Source of the DNA: SAR202 cluster bacterium | GTDB taxonomy: Bacteria; Chloroflexota; Dehalococcoidia; Lucifugimonadales; UBA3495 | Length of the DNA: 55,796 nt | Direction: 5' to 3' | NCBI GenBank assembly: GCA_009392095.1 | Contig: VFHF01000182.1 | Location: forward strand, 1-55,796 | In this document: positions 42,661 through 51,548 of the stretch, piece after piece | Position numbering within the stretch: the first letter of the stretch is position 1 | Layout: each line of letters starts with the position of its first letter | Program-made: the position numbers and the translations under genes | The notes under the pieces: generated by a model | Seen by the model: only the letters and a program-made list of their open reading frames with translations | What the model was told of the DNA's origin: nothing | Database searches by the model: none

Positions 42661-43188
42661 CTAGATCGTAAATGTTCCGGTATCAACGAACTCCCCGGAA
42701 ATGAGTTTAGTTAGTGGGATGCCGTTGACGTGGTGCTCAAGCCCCCATAATGTCCCTGCATGGCCGATGATCAAGATACTCTGATCATGATAGTTTGGTG
42801 AAAGATCGTCGATGAAATTCTTCATCCTGTCCATCACCTGTTGCAGGCTCTCGCCATTGGGAAACGGGTTCGAGATCGACTCAGCCCTCACCGCCTTCAT
42901 TTCTGTGCGAGGGCGTTGGGTAAGATCACCATAGTCGCACTCGCGGAGACGAGCGTCCTGGAAAATCGGAATATTCCTGCCTTCGAACATCAGCTTCGCA
43001 GTGTCGTATGCCCGCCGTAGATCGGACGTGAAAATGGTGTCTATACCGAGGTCTTCGTAACGCTGTCTCTTTTCTCCAGCAGCCTGACTACGCCCGCCAT
43101 CTGAAAGATCAACATCATTGTGCCCCGATGCGAGATTTGCCTCGTTGTCCGAAGTTAGCGCATGCCCTTCAAAATATATGGTGATCAA
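42661..43188 (-). CDS. Histidine phosphatase-superfamily protein with altered RHG motif
   Basis: A 175-residue protein of the phosphoglycerate-mutase-like fold. The N-terminal phosphohistidine motif, normally RHG, reads EGHAL: the histidine is kept but the arginine is a glycine. FTSDLRRAYDTAKL, a CDYG block and LIIGHAGTLWGLEHH with the second histidine are normal. It may act on a different phosphate or be regulatory. It follows aprA by 111 bases on the same strand. Relatives with similar N-terminal motifs exist, so the change need not inactivate it. Confidence 0.8.
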   Translation of the reverse strand: MITIYFEGHALTSDNEANLASGHNDVDLSDGGRSQAAGEKRQRYEDLGIDTIFTSDLRRAYDTAKLMFEGRNIPIFQDARLRECDYGDLTQRPRTEMKAVRAESISNPFPNGESLQQVMDRMKNFIDDLSPNYHDQSILIIGHAGTLWGLEHHVNGIPLTKLISGEFVDTGTFTI

Positions 43189-43299
43189 TCGAACTCTGCG
43201 TCTCTGCTACGTACCTAGCACTCGTCAAAGCCGCGACAACTTAGATGTTGCCTACCGCTCTTTGGGAAACTAGCGTGCGTACCACCACAAGGGTAGCCG

Positions 43300-45165
43300 T
43301 CAGATTGACGTGATAATGTTTTTATAAGGCCGGGTCATCAGATTCCAGCTATTACTGGCGGCATCGAACTTAGAGTTGACGAATACTCTCCAATTGGCGT
43401 CGTCGAGGTCAGGGAAGTCGGACCGGTAATAATAACCCGGCCAACGGGTCTCCTTTCGATGTAGCAGATGCCGCAGATGGGCTTCACCGACCCAAGTCCG
43501 GTGGATCAACTCCCAACACCGCATCAACTCATGTCGGTTTCGGGCTGCAAGGTGGGTGAGGTCTTCCCTGAACATCTCCATCAACTCGATTCCCCTTTCC
43601 AGGGTCGGTTGATTAGTGGTGTACCCAGTAGATGCGCCAGCGCCGTACTCGTCCATGATCTTCTGTAGCCGAACTAGGCCCTGTTTCGGGGTCATATAGT
43701 TGGGGTTTATCTCTGCTGATGAACTGGCTCCCTTATGTTTCTCGAAGGTTTCCAACGGCGCCCAGATGGTCTCTTGAATGCCACGGACATTGGCGTCGCT
43801 TACGGTTGGGGCGCTGGGGTTGTCGGCCACGAAATTGACGGCGGACTTGGCGGCGATACGGCCTTCAGTGAAAGAGCCGGACGAGAATTTGTGTGGCGCG
43901 GCACCTACCCCGTCTCCCGCGGCGAACAGTCCCTGGATCGTAGTCATACGGTTGTAACCCCAGAAATACTCGCCGCTTGCGATGTCTTCGGGGCCGCTGA
44001 CCCATGCGCCCGCCTCGCCGGAATGGGAACCCATGATGTAAGGCTCGGCCAGCACGACCTCGCTTGGCGTATCTTCGGGCGCTATGTTTTGGGATGCCCA
44101 GGTCAGTGCCTGGGCAACTGTCATATCCAGGAAATCTTCCCATGCTTCATCGCGGACTTTGTCCATCTTAGCCGGGTCTCCATCCGCTATCTTCTGCATC
44201 GCCACGTCGGTCCGCATATACATGGGGCCTAGGCCGTCTTTGATGTCCAAGAACATCTGATGGTTCCGGAGCGGAGTGGGTGTTGGGACAGCAGAACCGT
44301 AGGGCTCATACTTCTTCAATTCGTCCGCGCGGGTCACGGTATAATCTTCGCCATTGGCATTAAGCACTTGGGCGTGGAAATATTGGAACCACATACCCAC
44401 GGGTCCGTATCCATCTTTGAATCTGGTGGGCACGAATCGATGTTCCATCTGAGTCATTTCGGTCCCGATGGGAATCATGAGGCCGTAAGCAGCACCAGTG
44501 GCGAACACCGAGTACCACGTGCGGCCAAGCCCCTCACCCACGGAACGAGGGCGGAAAACGTTTGAAGCGCCACCGCAAGTGATTATTACGGCTTTAGCCC
44601 GGAAGACGTAGATCTTGTTCTCCCTCACTGCGAAACCGACCGCTCCAGCGATTCTTTGAGGATCATCAGCGTCGGTCAAAAGATGCGTGATCGAGACCCG
44701 TTCATAGATGTTCTCAGGCCCGATCGCTGTACGCGCTGGTTCGGCAGCGATAGGTTTTATGGACTCGCCGTGAATCGGGATCTGCCACCGCCCGACCCGT
44801 TCGTATTCGCCATTGTCTTTTTTCCAGATGGGAAGTCCCCACTCTTCCAGGAGGTGAACAGAGTTATCGACGTGTCGTCCCACGTCGTAAACCAGGTCTT
44901 CCCTTGCCAGTCCCATCATGTCATTTACTACGTAGTGGACGAAATCTTCTGGGGTATTCCAGCCGTTCCGCTGACCCATGTAGCAGTTTATGGCGGAAAG
45001 CCCTTCACCCGTGGCCCCGCTACGCTCGATGACGGCCTTTTCCACCATGACTACCTTGAGATCTCCGCTCCAGTATTTCGACTCGAATGCCGCCCCGCAG
45101 CCGGACATTCCTCCGCCGATGATTAGAATGTCGCAATCGATGGTTTCTGTGATAGGAAGGGTCAA
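43300..45165 (-). CDS. aprA: Adenylylsulfate (APS) reductase alpha subunit
   Basis: A 621-residue flavoprotein. The FAD motif IIGGGMSGCGAAFE starts near 15, and SGATGEGLSAINCYMG and EHRFVPTRFKDGYGPVGMWF are AprA signature blocks. The enzyme interconverts APS and sulfite + AMP. Together with AprB and Sat it can run in the oxidative direction, making sulfate and ATP from sulfite, or in the reductive one. No dsrAB, qmo or aprM gene is adjacent. The start lies 45 bases after the aprB stop. Confidence 0.92.
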   Translation of the reverse strand: MTLPITETIDCDILIIGGGMSGCGAAFESKYWSGDLKVVMVEKAVIERSGATGEGLSAINCYMGQRNGWNTPEDFVHYVVNDMMGLAREDLVYDVGRHVDNSVHLLEEWGLPIWKKDNGEYERVGRWQIPIHGESIKPIAAEPARTAIGPENIYERVSITHLLTDADDPQRIAGAVGFAVRENKIYVFRAKAVIITCGGASNVFRPRSVGEGLGRTWYSVFATGAAYGLMIPIGTEMTQMEHRFVPTRFKDGYGPVGMWFQYFHAQVLNANGEDYTVTRADELKKYEPYGSAVPTPTPLRNHQMFLDIKDGLGPMYMRTDVAMQKIADGDPAKMDKVRDEAWEDFLDMTVAQALTWASQNIAPEDTPSEVVLAEPYIMGSHSGEAGAWVSGPEDIASGEYFWGYNRMTTIQGLFAAGDGVGAAPHKFSSGSFTEGRIAAKSAVNFVADNPSAPTVSDANVRGIQETIWAPLETFEKHKGASSSAEINPNYMTPKQGLVRLQKIMDEYGAGASTGYTTNQPTLERGIELMEMFREDLTHLAARNRHELMRCWELIHRTWVGEAHLRHLLHRKETRWPGYYYRSDFPDLDDANWRVFVNSKFDAASNSWNLMTRPYKNIITSI

Positions 45166-45210
45166 TTCAGGTGCTCCTTGTCTTTAGGTAACCCAGGAAT
45201 ATAGCAATGG

Positions 45211-45657
45211 TTAATTGGGGGTGGGCAACCGGTCTACACCGAGCCACTGGGAGTCTCCAGCCAGGCTCTGGTTTTTAAGATCAGTTTGCCGGTCTTCGGT
45301 AAATCCTTCGTACGGGACCACTGAGCCAGCGGGCTTGGTTCGTGAAGGGTAGGTAAATTCGAAGGTACGGCCGTCTCGGAAACGGACATCCCAACGAAGC
45401 CCATCTTCGGTCCTGTGCGGTTGGACCGCTGCTCCCATAGGGACAAAGTCCGCGTAACCTCGAACGTGGATGGCCTCTGTAGGGCACAACTTAACGCATG
45501 CGTAGCACTCAGAGCACATCTCGGGTTCTTGGTTGAAACCCTTATTTACGTCTTGATCCAAAACCATCAAGTCGTTGGGGCAGATATAAACGCAGAGCGG
45601 GCCTTGGTGCTCGCCTGCGCAGGCATTACAGGCGTTGGGGTCTACATAGGTTGGCAT
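45211..45657 (-). CDS. aprB: Adenylylsulfate reductase beta subunit (2x[4Fe-4S] ferredoxin)
   Basis: A 148-residue iron-sulfur protein. Two [4Fe-4S] sites are evident: C10, C13, C22 and C26 with a VYICPNDLM block, and C48, C51, C54 and C58 (CSECYACVKLCPTEAI). After the ferredoxin part comes the AprB-specific C-terminal tail that wraps AprA. The N-terminal order with the extra insert between C13 and C22 is typical of AprB. It passes electrons to or from the AprA flavin. Confidence 0.93.
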   Translation of the reverse strand: MPTYVDPNACNACAGEHQGPLCVYICPNDLMVLDQDVNKGFNQEPEMCSECYACVKLCPTEAIHVRGYADFVPMGAAVQPHRTEDGLRWDVRFRDGRTFEFTYPSRTKPAGSVVPYEGFTEDRQTDLKNQSLAGDSQWLGVDRLPTPN

Positions 45658-45716
45658 TCTGATCCTCTTAGCGGTCGGTTGTTTTCAAGTTGATTTTAGG
45701 TTCAGATTCATTAAAA

Positions 45717-45744
45717 AACCCCCGCTCGTTTTCCAGCGGAGGTT
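45717..45744 (-). terminator. Rho-independent terminator between sat and aprB
   Basis: On the - strand, AACCTCCGCT pairs with AGCGGGGGTT (one U-G pair) around the loop GGAAAACG and is followed by a T-run. It ends the sat transcript just before aprB, so aprBA needs either readthrough or its own promoter. Confidence 0.75.
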
Positions 45745-45750
45745 CAAAGG

Positions 45751-47019
45751 TCATCCGGGGCGATGCTCGGTACAGGTACAACAGTCTAGGGTAGGCAAAG
45801 AGAATACCGGCGCCCGGTTTTCTAGGTATTCCGGGGTGACAAATGCCGAACCGGAATTGTATTTATCAGCGCATTCCCGAACGATTTCCAATATCTCAGA
45901 CCTCAATGTAGTTGGGGCCGGCTCTTGCCCACCGTCTATGATCCTTCGGATGACCGTTCCCGCCAAGTCCTCTTTCTGGTCTCGGTGGCCGCAATGGCCT
46001 TCGTATGCAACGCTCTGGCATACTGGGCAATACCACCACTCAAGTGTGAGCACCGATCTTATTCCTAGGTCTGGCAAATTCTGAAAGACCTCATGAGCGG
46101 CATAGGTATCGTAATAGTTTCCGACACCAGCATGGTCTCTTCCGAACATATGATGGCTGCAGCCCAGGTTTTTACGCACGATCGCATGAAAAACAGCCTC
46201 TCGCGGTCCGGCATAGCGCATGTCCCACATTAGTGTGGAAGTCTCATGGATGTGGGGCAGGAAAAAACCAGCCTCCCTTAGGCGACGATGGGCCAACACG
46301 ATGGCCTCATCGATGTAATCGCCCGGCTTTTTCTCGCCAATCACAGCGCTGACAAGAATACCATCGGCTTCTGATGAAAGCAAAGCCCCCTTCATCATCC
46401 ATTCGTGACCCACGTGAGGAACATTGCGGGTTTGATGGGCCACTGCCGTGCTCCAACCCAACTCAGAGAACCGCTGCCTCAATTCGCGTGGAGTTTTCCA
46501 AAACGGGGCGAAAGGCGGGTTGATGATCGGCGAGTTGACCAGAGTCACCGGACCGCCAAGGAACGTGTCTTCCAGGCCGAGGGTCCGCATCACGCCAGGA
46601 TGGTCTTGGTCCGCTGTCCCGTAGACATGCCGGGCCATGGTCTCCTGGTCGTAGGAGAATATCTCAGCCACGTCTAGCACGGCCAGCGCCTGGTCTTGGT
46701 AAGTTAGCAGAACAGAGTCACCCTGCTTCACACCAACTTCCGCAATGGCTTGGCTGGAAACGTCGAATACTATGGGGATACTCCATACCAGTCCATTGGT
46801 CAGGGTCATGTTTTTGACGACGGAATCTACCTGCGAACTAACCATGAACCCGTCCAGCGGAGAGAAGAACCCATAACATAGGTTGATTACCTCTCGTGCG
46901 ATGCTATCCCGCACAGCGATCCGGGTTAGGCCGGCCGCAAGGTGAGGCGCGTCCTTCGGAGAGGCGATCTTTTCGATCAGTTCGCCACCGTGGGGAGACA
47001 ATGTGTTGTCTATTGCCAT
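45751..47019 (-). CDS. sat: Sulfate adenylyltransferase (ATP sulfurylase), zinc type
   Basis: A 422-residue homo-oligomeric ATP sulfurylase. QTRNVPHVGHEW (196-207) is the ATP-binding motif, and GRDHAGVGNYYD is the second conserved block. A zinc site is formed by C331, C334, C343 and H345 (WWYCPVCQS...HCGH), typical of prokaryotic Sat from sulfur oxidisers and sulfate reducers. In the oxidative direction it makes ATP and sulfate from APS and pyrophosphate. It lies just upstream of aprBA on the same strand, with a terminator between. Confidence 0.93.
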   Translation of the reverse strand: MAIDNTLSPHGGELIEKIASPKDAPHLAAGLTRIAVRDSIAREVINLCYGFFSPLDGFMVSSQVDSVVKNMTLTNGLVWSIPIVFDVSSQAIAEVGVKQGDSVLLTYQDQALAVLDVAEIFSYDQETMARHVYGTADQDHPGVMRTLGLEDTFLGGPVTLVNSPIINPPFAPFWKTPRELRQRFSELGWSTAVAHQTRNVPHVGHEWMMKGALLSSEADGILVSAVIGEKKPGDYIDEAIVLAHRRLREAGFFLPHIHETSTLMWDMRYAGPREAVFHAIVRKNLGCSHHMFGRDHAGVGNYYDTYAAHEVFQNLPDLGIRSVLTLEWWYCPVCQSVAYEGHCGHRDQKEDLAGTVIRRIIDGGQEPAPTTLRSEILEIVRECADKYNSGSAFVTPEYLENRAPVFSLPTLDCCTCTEHRPG

Positions 47020-47183
47020 CGTTTGAAACTCGAGCGTGATTCGATAGCCATTATTATCTCGGACAGGAGCCTCAGAAATCCTGCAAACAGTCGTGACGAC
47101 CTAGGTCCAACTGGAGGACGAAACGAATTATGGTCGCGCGATTATACCTACGTCAACCGATATCGTATAAGCTCACCCAGCTC

Positions 47184-48356
47184 CTACGCCACGGCTTGGT
47201 ATTCCTTGATGGCAGGTATAACTTCTTGGCTCATTAGATCGATGCTGCGCATGGCTACGTCGTGGGACATGGGACCTTCACGGCCCCACAGGACTACGTA
47301 ACCAGGGTCGATCAGGTCGATGATCTTCTTCAGTTTCTCGATGACCGTGTCAGGATTCCCGGTTATGATCTGGGCGGTCGCTTGGGCTTCTTCGTAGGGC
47401 ATGCTGGATCCGCCGGGAGTGATATTGGAAGCTGCCGACCTGGCTGCTTCCCTGGCTCCCTGGGCGGAGGACCGGGAGATGTATCCCGGGGGGGCCTGCC
47501 AGTGGGGTGGCGTCACCCCAAAAGAAGTTCCTAGTTGCCAGTAGAAGTTCTTGCCCTCTTCGTAGGCCTTCTCGTCGGTGTCGGCTACATTGACCCTGAT
47601 GGCGTAGGCACGGTGCTCTGCTGTGGGCGTCCAGCCGTCGGCCTTGGCGGTTTCGTCATAGAGGTCGTAGATACCCCTGAGCAGGTCCATTGGCGGGGCC
47701 AGGGCCACGTAGGGGTACTTGTGCTTGGCGGCCCAGACGATTGATTCGGTGGATGCCACGCCCGGAATCCAGATGGGCGGGTGTGGTTTTTGCAGAGGCA
47801 TAACCCAGGGGTTCACCACCCGGTAATGGTAGTGCTTGCCCTCGTACCGAAACGGGCCCGGATTGGTCCAAGCCTTGATGATGACATCGTGGGCCTCGTC
47901 GAACCGCTCCCGGTTGTAGATCGGGTTAGTGTTGGTGGCGATGCTTTCTTGGCCGATGCCCCGGACGAAGCCGCAGATGACCCGGCCTCCGGAGAGGATG
48001 TCAATCATGGCGACTTCTTCGGCGATCCGGAGCGGGTTCTCGTGAATTGGTAGAACGTTGCCCAGGAAAGCAATCTTGCCCTTTTTGGTCGTCCGGGCGA
48101 GGACAGACCCGATAACGTTGACCGACGGCATCATGCACAGCGGGTTGTTGTGATGCTCGTTGATCATCACGCCATCGAAGCCCGACTCGGTGCAGTACTG
48201 AAGCTCCTCGAAATACATCGAGTAGAGTTCCTGAGCCTTCTCAGGGCTGAAATACTCGTTGGGGAACATCAGATTGTTGTAGCCGAGCTCTCTGGCTTGG
48301 TCTTGCGGGTACGCTGTGTAACCCATTTCGGTGAAGAAAAGGACTTCGCGTTGCAT
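47184..48356 (-). CDS. LLM-class flavin-dependent monooxygenase
   Basis: A 390-residue luciferase-like TIM-barrel enzyme. Blocks include EHHNNPLCMMPSVNVIGS, a GFVRGIGQESIATNTNP insert and IWIPGVASTESIVWAAK. Such FMN/F420-dependent oxygenases cleave C-S, C-C or C-N bonds, and paralogues are widespread in SAR202. No flavin reductase is adjacent. The gene is divergent from the crotonase operon. Given sat-aprBA next door, a sulfonate or thioether substrate is attractive but unproven. Confidence 0.9.
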   Translation of the reverse strand: MQREVLFFTEMGYTAYPQDQARELGYNNLMFPNEYFSPEKAQELYSMYFEELQYCTESGFDGVMINEHHNNPLCMMPSVNVIGSVLARTTKKGKIAFLGNVLPIHENPLRIAEEVAMIDILSGGRVICGFVRGIGQESIATNTNPIYNRERFDEAHDVIIKAWTNPGPFRYEGKHYHYRVVNPWVMPLQKPHPPIWIPGVASTESIVWAAKHKYPYVALAPPMDLLRGIYDLYDETAKADGWTPTAEHRAYAIRVNVADTDEKAYEEGKNFYWQLGTSFGVTPPHWQAPPGYISRSSAQGAREAARSAASNITPGGSSMPYEEAQATAQIITGNPDTVIEKLKKIIDLIDPGYVVLWGREGPMSHDVAMRSIDLMSQEVIPAIKEYQAVA

Positions 48357-48549
48357 GTGAAGCCTCCAGCCTATCTGGTCCGGGAAACCGTCTCAGCCTG
48401 GAGGCAGTATGTGATTGCCCACCGGCAGTGTCAAGATGCATTCGGACCTCGGTGTTCACGAGGTTGCGGAACTTGACATGCCATGACCACGACACAGAGA
48501 ATCAGCAATCGGCCCTCGCATTTCAATGAACGCCCTGGAGGTAACCAGC

Positions 48550-49356
48550 GTGGCCTACAACACCATCATTCTGGACAAGTCCGATCACATCGCTCGCCTG
48601 ACACTGAACAGGCCAGAGCGGCTTAACGCCCTGAACGAAGAGATGTTCGCCGAGTTGAACCACGCCCTGGAAGATGTTGCCGGTGACACCAATATCAGGG
48701 TGTTCATTATCACCGGGGCCGGGCGAGCCTTCTGCGCCTCCGCCGACATCAAGGACGAGAGCCGGGGCGGCGACCAACTGCTGGGGCATAAAGAGCCTTA
48801 CGAGACCTACCAGTTCATCCGCGCCATGCCCCAGGGAGTGACCTCCAAGCTGCACAACATGGAGATACCGACCATCGCTATGGTTAACGGCTTGGCCATT
48901 GGCGACGGTTTCGATTGGGTGCTGGCCTGCGACATCAGAGTCGGCTGCGAGAACTCCCGATTCATGAATGCTTTTCTGCAGATGGGTCTGGTCTCCAATA
49001 CCGGGTCCACCTGGCTCTACAATCGGGCAATGGGCATCAGCAAGGCTCTTGAACTCCTCTACACTGGCGACTGGCTTGAGGCCGACGAAGCCAAGGAATG
49101 CGGTGTGCTGGCCCATCTGGTCTCGGCCGATAAGCTTGAAGAGACGACTATGGACCTGGCTTGCAAGATCGCCGGCAAGGCCCCCATACCGAACCGTATG
49201 GTCAAGGGAATGATGTACCGGGGCCTGACCCAGACGTTGGACGACCATCTGGCCGAGGCGGCCCAAGTCGAGGTTTTGACCCTCACCAGCCAGGACCATA
49301 AAGAGTCCTTGGCTTCATTCCGGGAGAAACGCGCCCCCGTTTACAAGGGCGAGTAG
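48550..49356 (+). CDS. Crotonase-family protein, first gene of a six-gene acyl-CoA operon
   Basis: About 268 residues from the GTG at 48550, which has GGAGGT seven bases upstream; an ATG at 48526 overlaps that site. ITGAGRAFCASADIKDE and AMVNGLAIGDGFDWV form the oxyanion hole. In the catalytic region, the segment FMNAFLQMGLVSNTG lacks the two glutamates used for hydration in classic enoyl-CoA hydratase, so an isomerase, hydrolase or decarboxylase-type reaction is more likely. The next gene starts 12 bases after the stop, and six genes in a row have gaps under 25 bases or overlaps. Confidence 0.88.
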   Translation: MAYNTIILDKSDHIARLTLNRPERLNALNEEMFAELNHALEDVAGDTNIRVFIITGAGRAFCASADIKDESRGGDQLLGHKEPYETYQFIRAMPQGVTSKLHNMEIPTIAMVNGLAIGDGFDWVLACDIRVGCENSRFMNAFLQMGLVSNTGSTWLYNRAMGISKALELLYTGDWLEADEAKECGVLAHLVSADKLEETTMDLACKIAGKAPIPNRMVKGMMYRGLTQTLDDHLAEAAQVEVLTLTSQDHKESLASFREKRAPVYKGE

Positions 49357-49368
49357 CGAGGAACTGCC

Positions 49369-49875
49369 GTGGCCAGCCTACTGGAAATTTTAAAGGAGAC
49401 CGTAGGGCAAGAGATCGTCATCAAGGCGCCTGATGAGATGGGCCGATCTTCGCTGCGCCAGTACGCCTTGGCCATCGGAGATTTCAACCCGCTTTATTCC
49501 GACCGTGAATTTGCCCAGGCGCACGGATTACGGGACGTCATGGCTCCTCCGACGCTGGTCTGTGACACCTGGCAGTACGTGGACAGCGACATGGACGACC
49601 GGGGCGACCTTGTAGGCCGTGGTCCAATCAGGGACTTGGAGGGTCTGCGGGCCGGCAACGAATACGAGTTTTTCCAGCCCATCCACCCCGACGACGTTAT
49701 CACCGCCCGCTGGACCGTCAAGGACGTTTACGAGAAGACGGGGCGCACGGGTTCCCTGATCTTCCAGGTGATTGAGACTTCGTTCTACAACCAGTCTGAG
49801 GAATTGCTGGCGCGAAACATCGAGACCATGTTCTACAGGTCACCAGTTCCAGGCGAAGAATCGCAGGATGATTGA
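49369..49875 (+). CDS. MaoC-type dehydratase, N-terminal-type subunit
   Basis: A 168-residue hotdog-fold protein of the MaoC_dehydrat_N type. SLRQYALAIGDFNPLYSD and APPTLVCDTWQYV are its landmark blocks. The start is GTG at 49369 with GAGGA six bases upstream. The following gene encodes a second, C-terminal-type MaoC protein and overlaps it by eight bases, so the two probably form a heterodimeric hydratase, as in HadAB-type systems; that pairing is inference. Confidence 0.85.
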   Translation: MASLLEILKETVGQEIVIKAPDEMGRSSLRQYALAIGDFNPLYSDREFAQAHGLRDVMAPPTLVCDTWQYVDSDMDDRGDLVGRGPIRDLEGLRAGNEYEFFQPIHPDDVITARWTVKDVYEKTGRTGSLIFQVIETSFYNQSEELLARNIETMFYRSPVPGEESQDD

Positions 49876-50311
49876 AAAAGCCAAACGCTTCGAAGATATT
49901 CAGATCGGCGACGAGATCACGCCCCTGGTCAAAGAGATCGGTATGGCCCGCATGATGGCCTACGGGGCGGCGACCTGGGACTTCATCAGGCTGCACTACG
50001 ACGCTGACTACGCTCGGGAGCTGGGTTTCGAAGCCCCATTTGTCGACGGCCAGATGATGGGCGGGTTCTTGACCCAGCATGTCCAGGATTGGGCTGGGCC
50101 GGGAGCGTTCCTCCGCAAGCTGGCCTTTCGCAACCGGGTCATGGCATATCCCGGCGACTCGCTGACCTGCCACGGCGTGGTCACCGATGTCTCATCTACT
50201 GAAGAGGGTGGCATGGTTGAGTGCGACCTTTGGATGGAGAACCAACGGGGCGAGAAGGTGGTCGACCCGGCCAGCGCGTTACTTCGTTTCCCTTTGATTG
50301 CAGGCAGCTAG
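49868..50311 (+). CDS. MaoC-type dehydratase, second subunit
   Basis: A 147-residue MaoC-type protein from the ATG at 49868, whose start overlaps the stop of the previous gene (ATGATTGA). ARMMAYGAATWDFIRLHYD and FVDGQMMGGFL are in the positions of the hydratase-2 motif. The frame is open for 96 bases further upstream, but that part is inside the previous gene and is not used. Close coupling implies equal amounts of both subunits. The likely reaction is enoyl-CoA hydration or dehydration. Confidence 0.86.
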   Translation: MIEKAKRFEDIQIGDEITPLVKEIGMARMMAYGAATWDFIRLHYDADYARELGFEAPFVDGQMMGGFLTQHVQDWAGPGAFLRKLAFRNRVMAYPGDSLTCHGVVTDVSSTEEGGMVECDLWMENQRGEKVVDPASALLRFPLIAGS

Positions 50312-50315
50312 CACA

Positions 50316-51548
50316 ATGCTTGAACAAGGCGCTCTATCGGGCCTAAAGGTCGTTGAGCTTACAGACCGGGTGTCCGGGCAGGTAGCCGGGTCGTTCTGTG
50401 CCCGGTTGCTGGGCGATGCCGGCGCCGACGTTGTGAAGGTGGAGCCGCCTGAAGGCGATGCCTACCGCAGAAACGGACCCTATCCGGCTGGCGTCCCTGA
50501 CCCGGACCACAGCGGACTTTTTCTTTATCTGAACTCCAACAAACGTGGTGTGAGACTCGATATTGAATCTCCAGAGGGCCGGGCTGCGTTCTTGGACCTG
50601 GTTTCAACGGCGGATTTCTTGGTCTTGGGCCAGAACAGCTTAGAAGTTGAGCGTCTGGGACTGCGCCGGGAGAAGTTGGCGGTGGCAGATTCTGGGCTGA
50701 TAGTTACAACCATCACGCCTTTCGGTCTTGCCGGTCCTAACAGCGTCTATCTTGGCGACGACCTGATCGCCATCAGCGCCGGGGGGATGGCTTTTGCAAC
50801 ACCTGGTATCCCAGACCGGGTTGGGGATCTTGCCTCGGAACCACCCCTTCGTTCCAATACCCATATGGCCGGCTACCTGGCTGGTGTCCAAGGTGCGATG
50901 GCCAGTCTCGCGGCGTTGCTATCAAGAACAATTCAAGGCACTGGCTGTGAGATCGACCTCAGCATGCAGGAAGCTGTGGCCGCCGTGATGCCCTTTGAGC
51001 TGGCCCATGCTTCCTACCATGAGGCCAAACCACGCAAGCCGGAGATCTTTGGGGTGATGCCCAACGCGTATCTCCCCTGCAAGGACGGCTACGTGGTGGT
51101 TATGGCAGTGATGGAAGCCCACTGGCGCAATCTGATGGACCTGGCCGATAACCCGGACTGGGCGGAACTCGAGGTGTTTTCCTCTGGCGTGGAGCGCGCC
51201 CGAAATTGGGACGCCCTGGAACCGTTGCTGTTGGAATGGACCATGTCCCACTCCGGCGCTGAGATCGCGAAATTGGCTCAGGAACGGGGCATCCCCTGCT
51301 TCCCGGCGTACACAGTTGGCCAGATGGTGGACTCGTCCCATGTGACCGAGCGTGGCTTCATGGTAGACATGCAGGGTCCCGGCGGAGAGAAGTTCAAGCT
51401 GCCCGGCTATCCCGTCCGCCTGGAGCGCACTCCGTGGCAGTTGTTCCGCCCGGCCCCCAAGCTGGGCGAACACACATCTGAGGTGCTGGCGGAGTGGCTG
51501 GGATATTCGGCCGTCGAACTAGCAGCCGTAGGCGTGTGGGCCAGATGA
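50316..51548 (+). CDS. CaiB/BaiF-family CoA-transferase, subunit without the catalytic aspartate
   Basis: A 410-residue class III CoA-transferase-type protein from the ATG at 50316, four bases after the previous stop. LSGLKVVELTDRVSGQVAG and LLGDAGADVVKVEPPEGD form the usual start. In the position of the catalytic aspartate (normally in an ADYLAG-like block) this protein has G186, in HMAGYLAG. The following gene encodes a second CaiB-type protein that keeps the aspartate, and the stop and start overlap (ATGA). A heterodimer with one active subunit is therefore likely, as reported for BbsEF-type transferases. Confidence 0.86.
   Translation: MLEQGALSGLKVVELTDRVSGQVAGSFCARLLGDAGADVVKVEPPEGDAYRRNGPYPAGVPDPDHSGLFLYLNSNKRGVRLDIESPEGRAAFLDLVSTADFLVLGQNSLEVERLGLRREKLAVADSGLIVTTITPFGLAGPNSVYLGDDLIAISAGGMAFATPGIPDRVGDLASEPPLRSNTHMAGYLAGVQGAMASLAALLSRTIQGTGCEIDLSMQEAVAAVMPFELAHASYHEAKPRKPEIFGVMPNAYLPCKDGYVVVMAVMEAHWRNLMDLADNPDWAELEVFSSGVERARNWDALEPLLLEWTMSHSGAEIAKLAQERGIPCFPAYTVGQMVDSSHVTERGFMVDMQGPGGEKFKLPGYPVRLERTPWQLFRPAPKLGEHTSEVLAEWLGYSAVELAAVGVWAR

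Noticed and set aside
43300..47019. Dissimilatory sulfate reduction locus
   Set aside because: sat and aprBA alone do not show direction. No dsr, qmo or related genes are present, and sulfite-oxidising enzymes lie elsewhere in the window.
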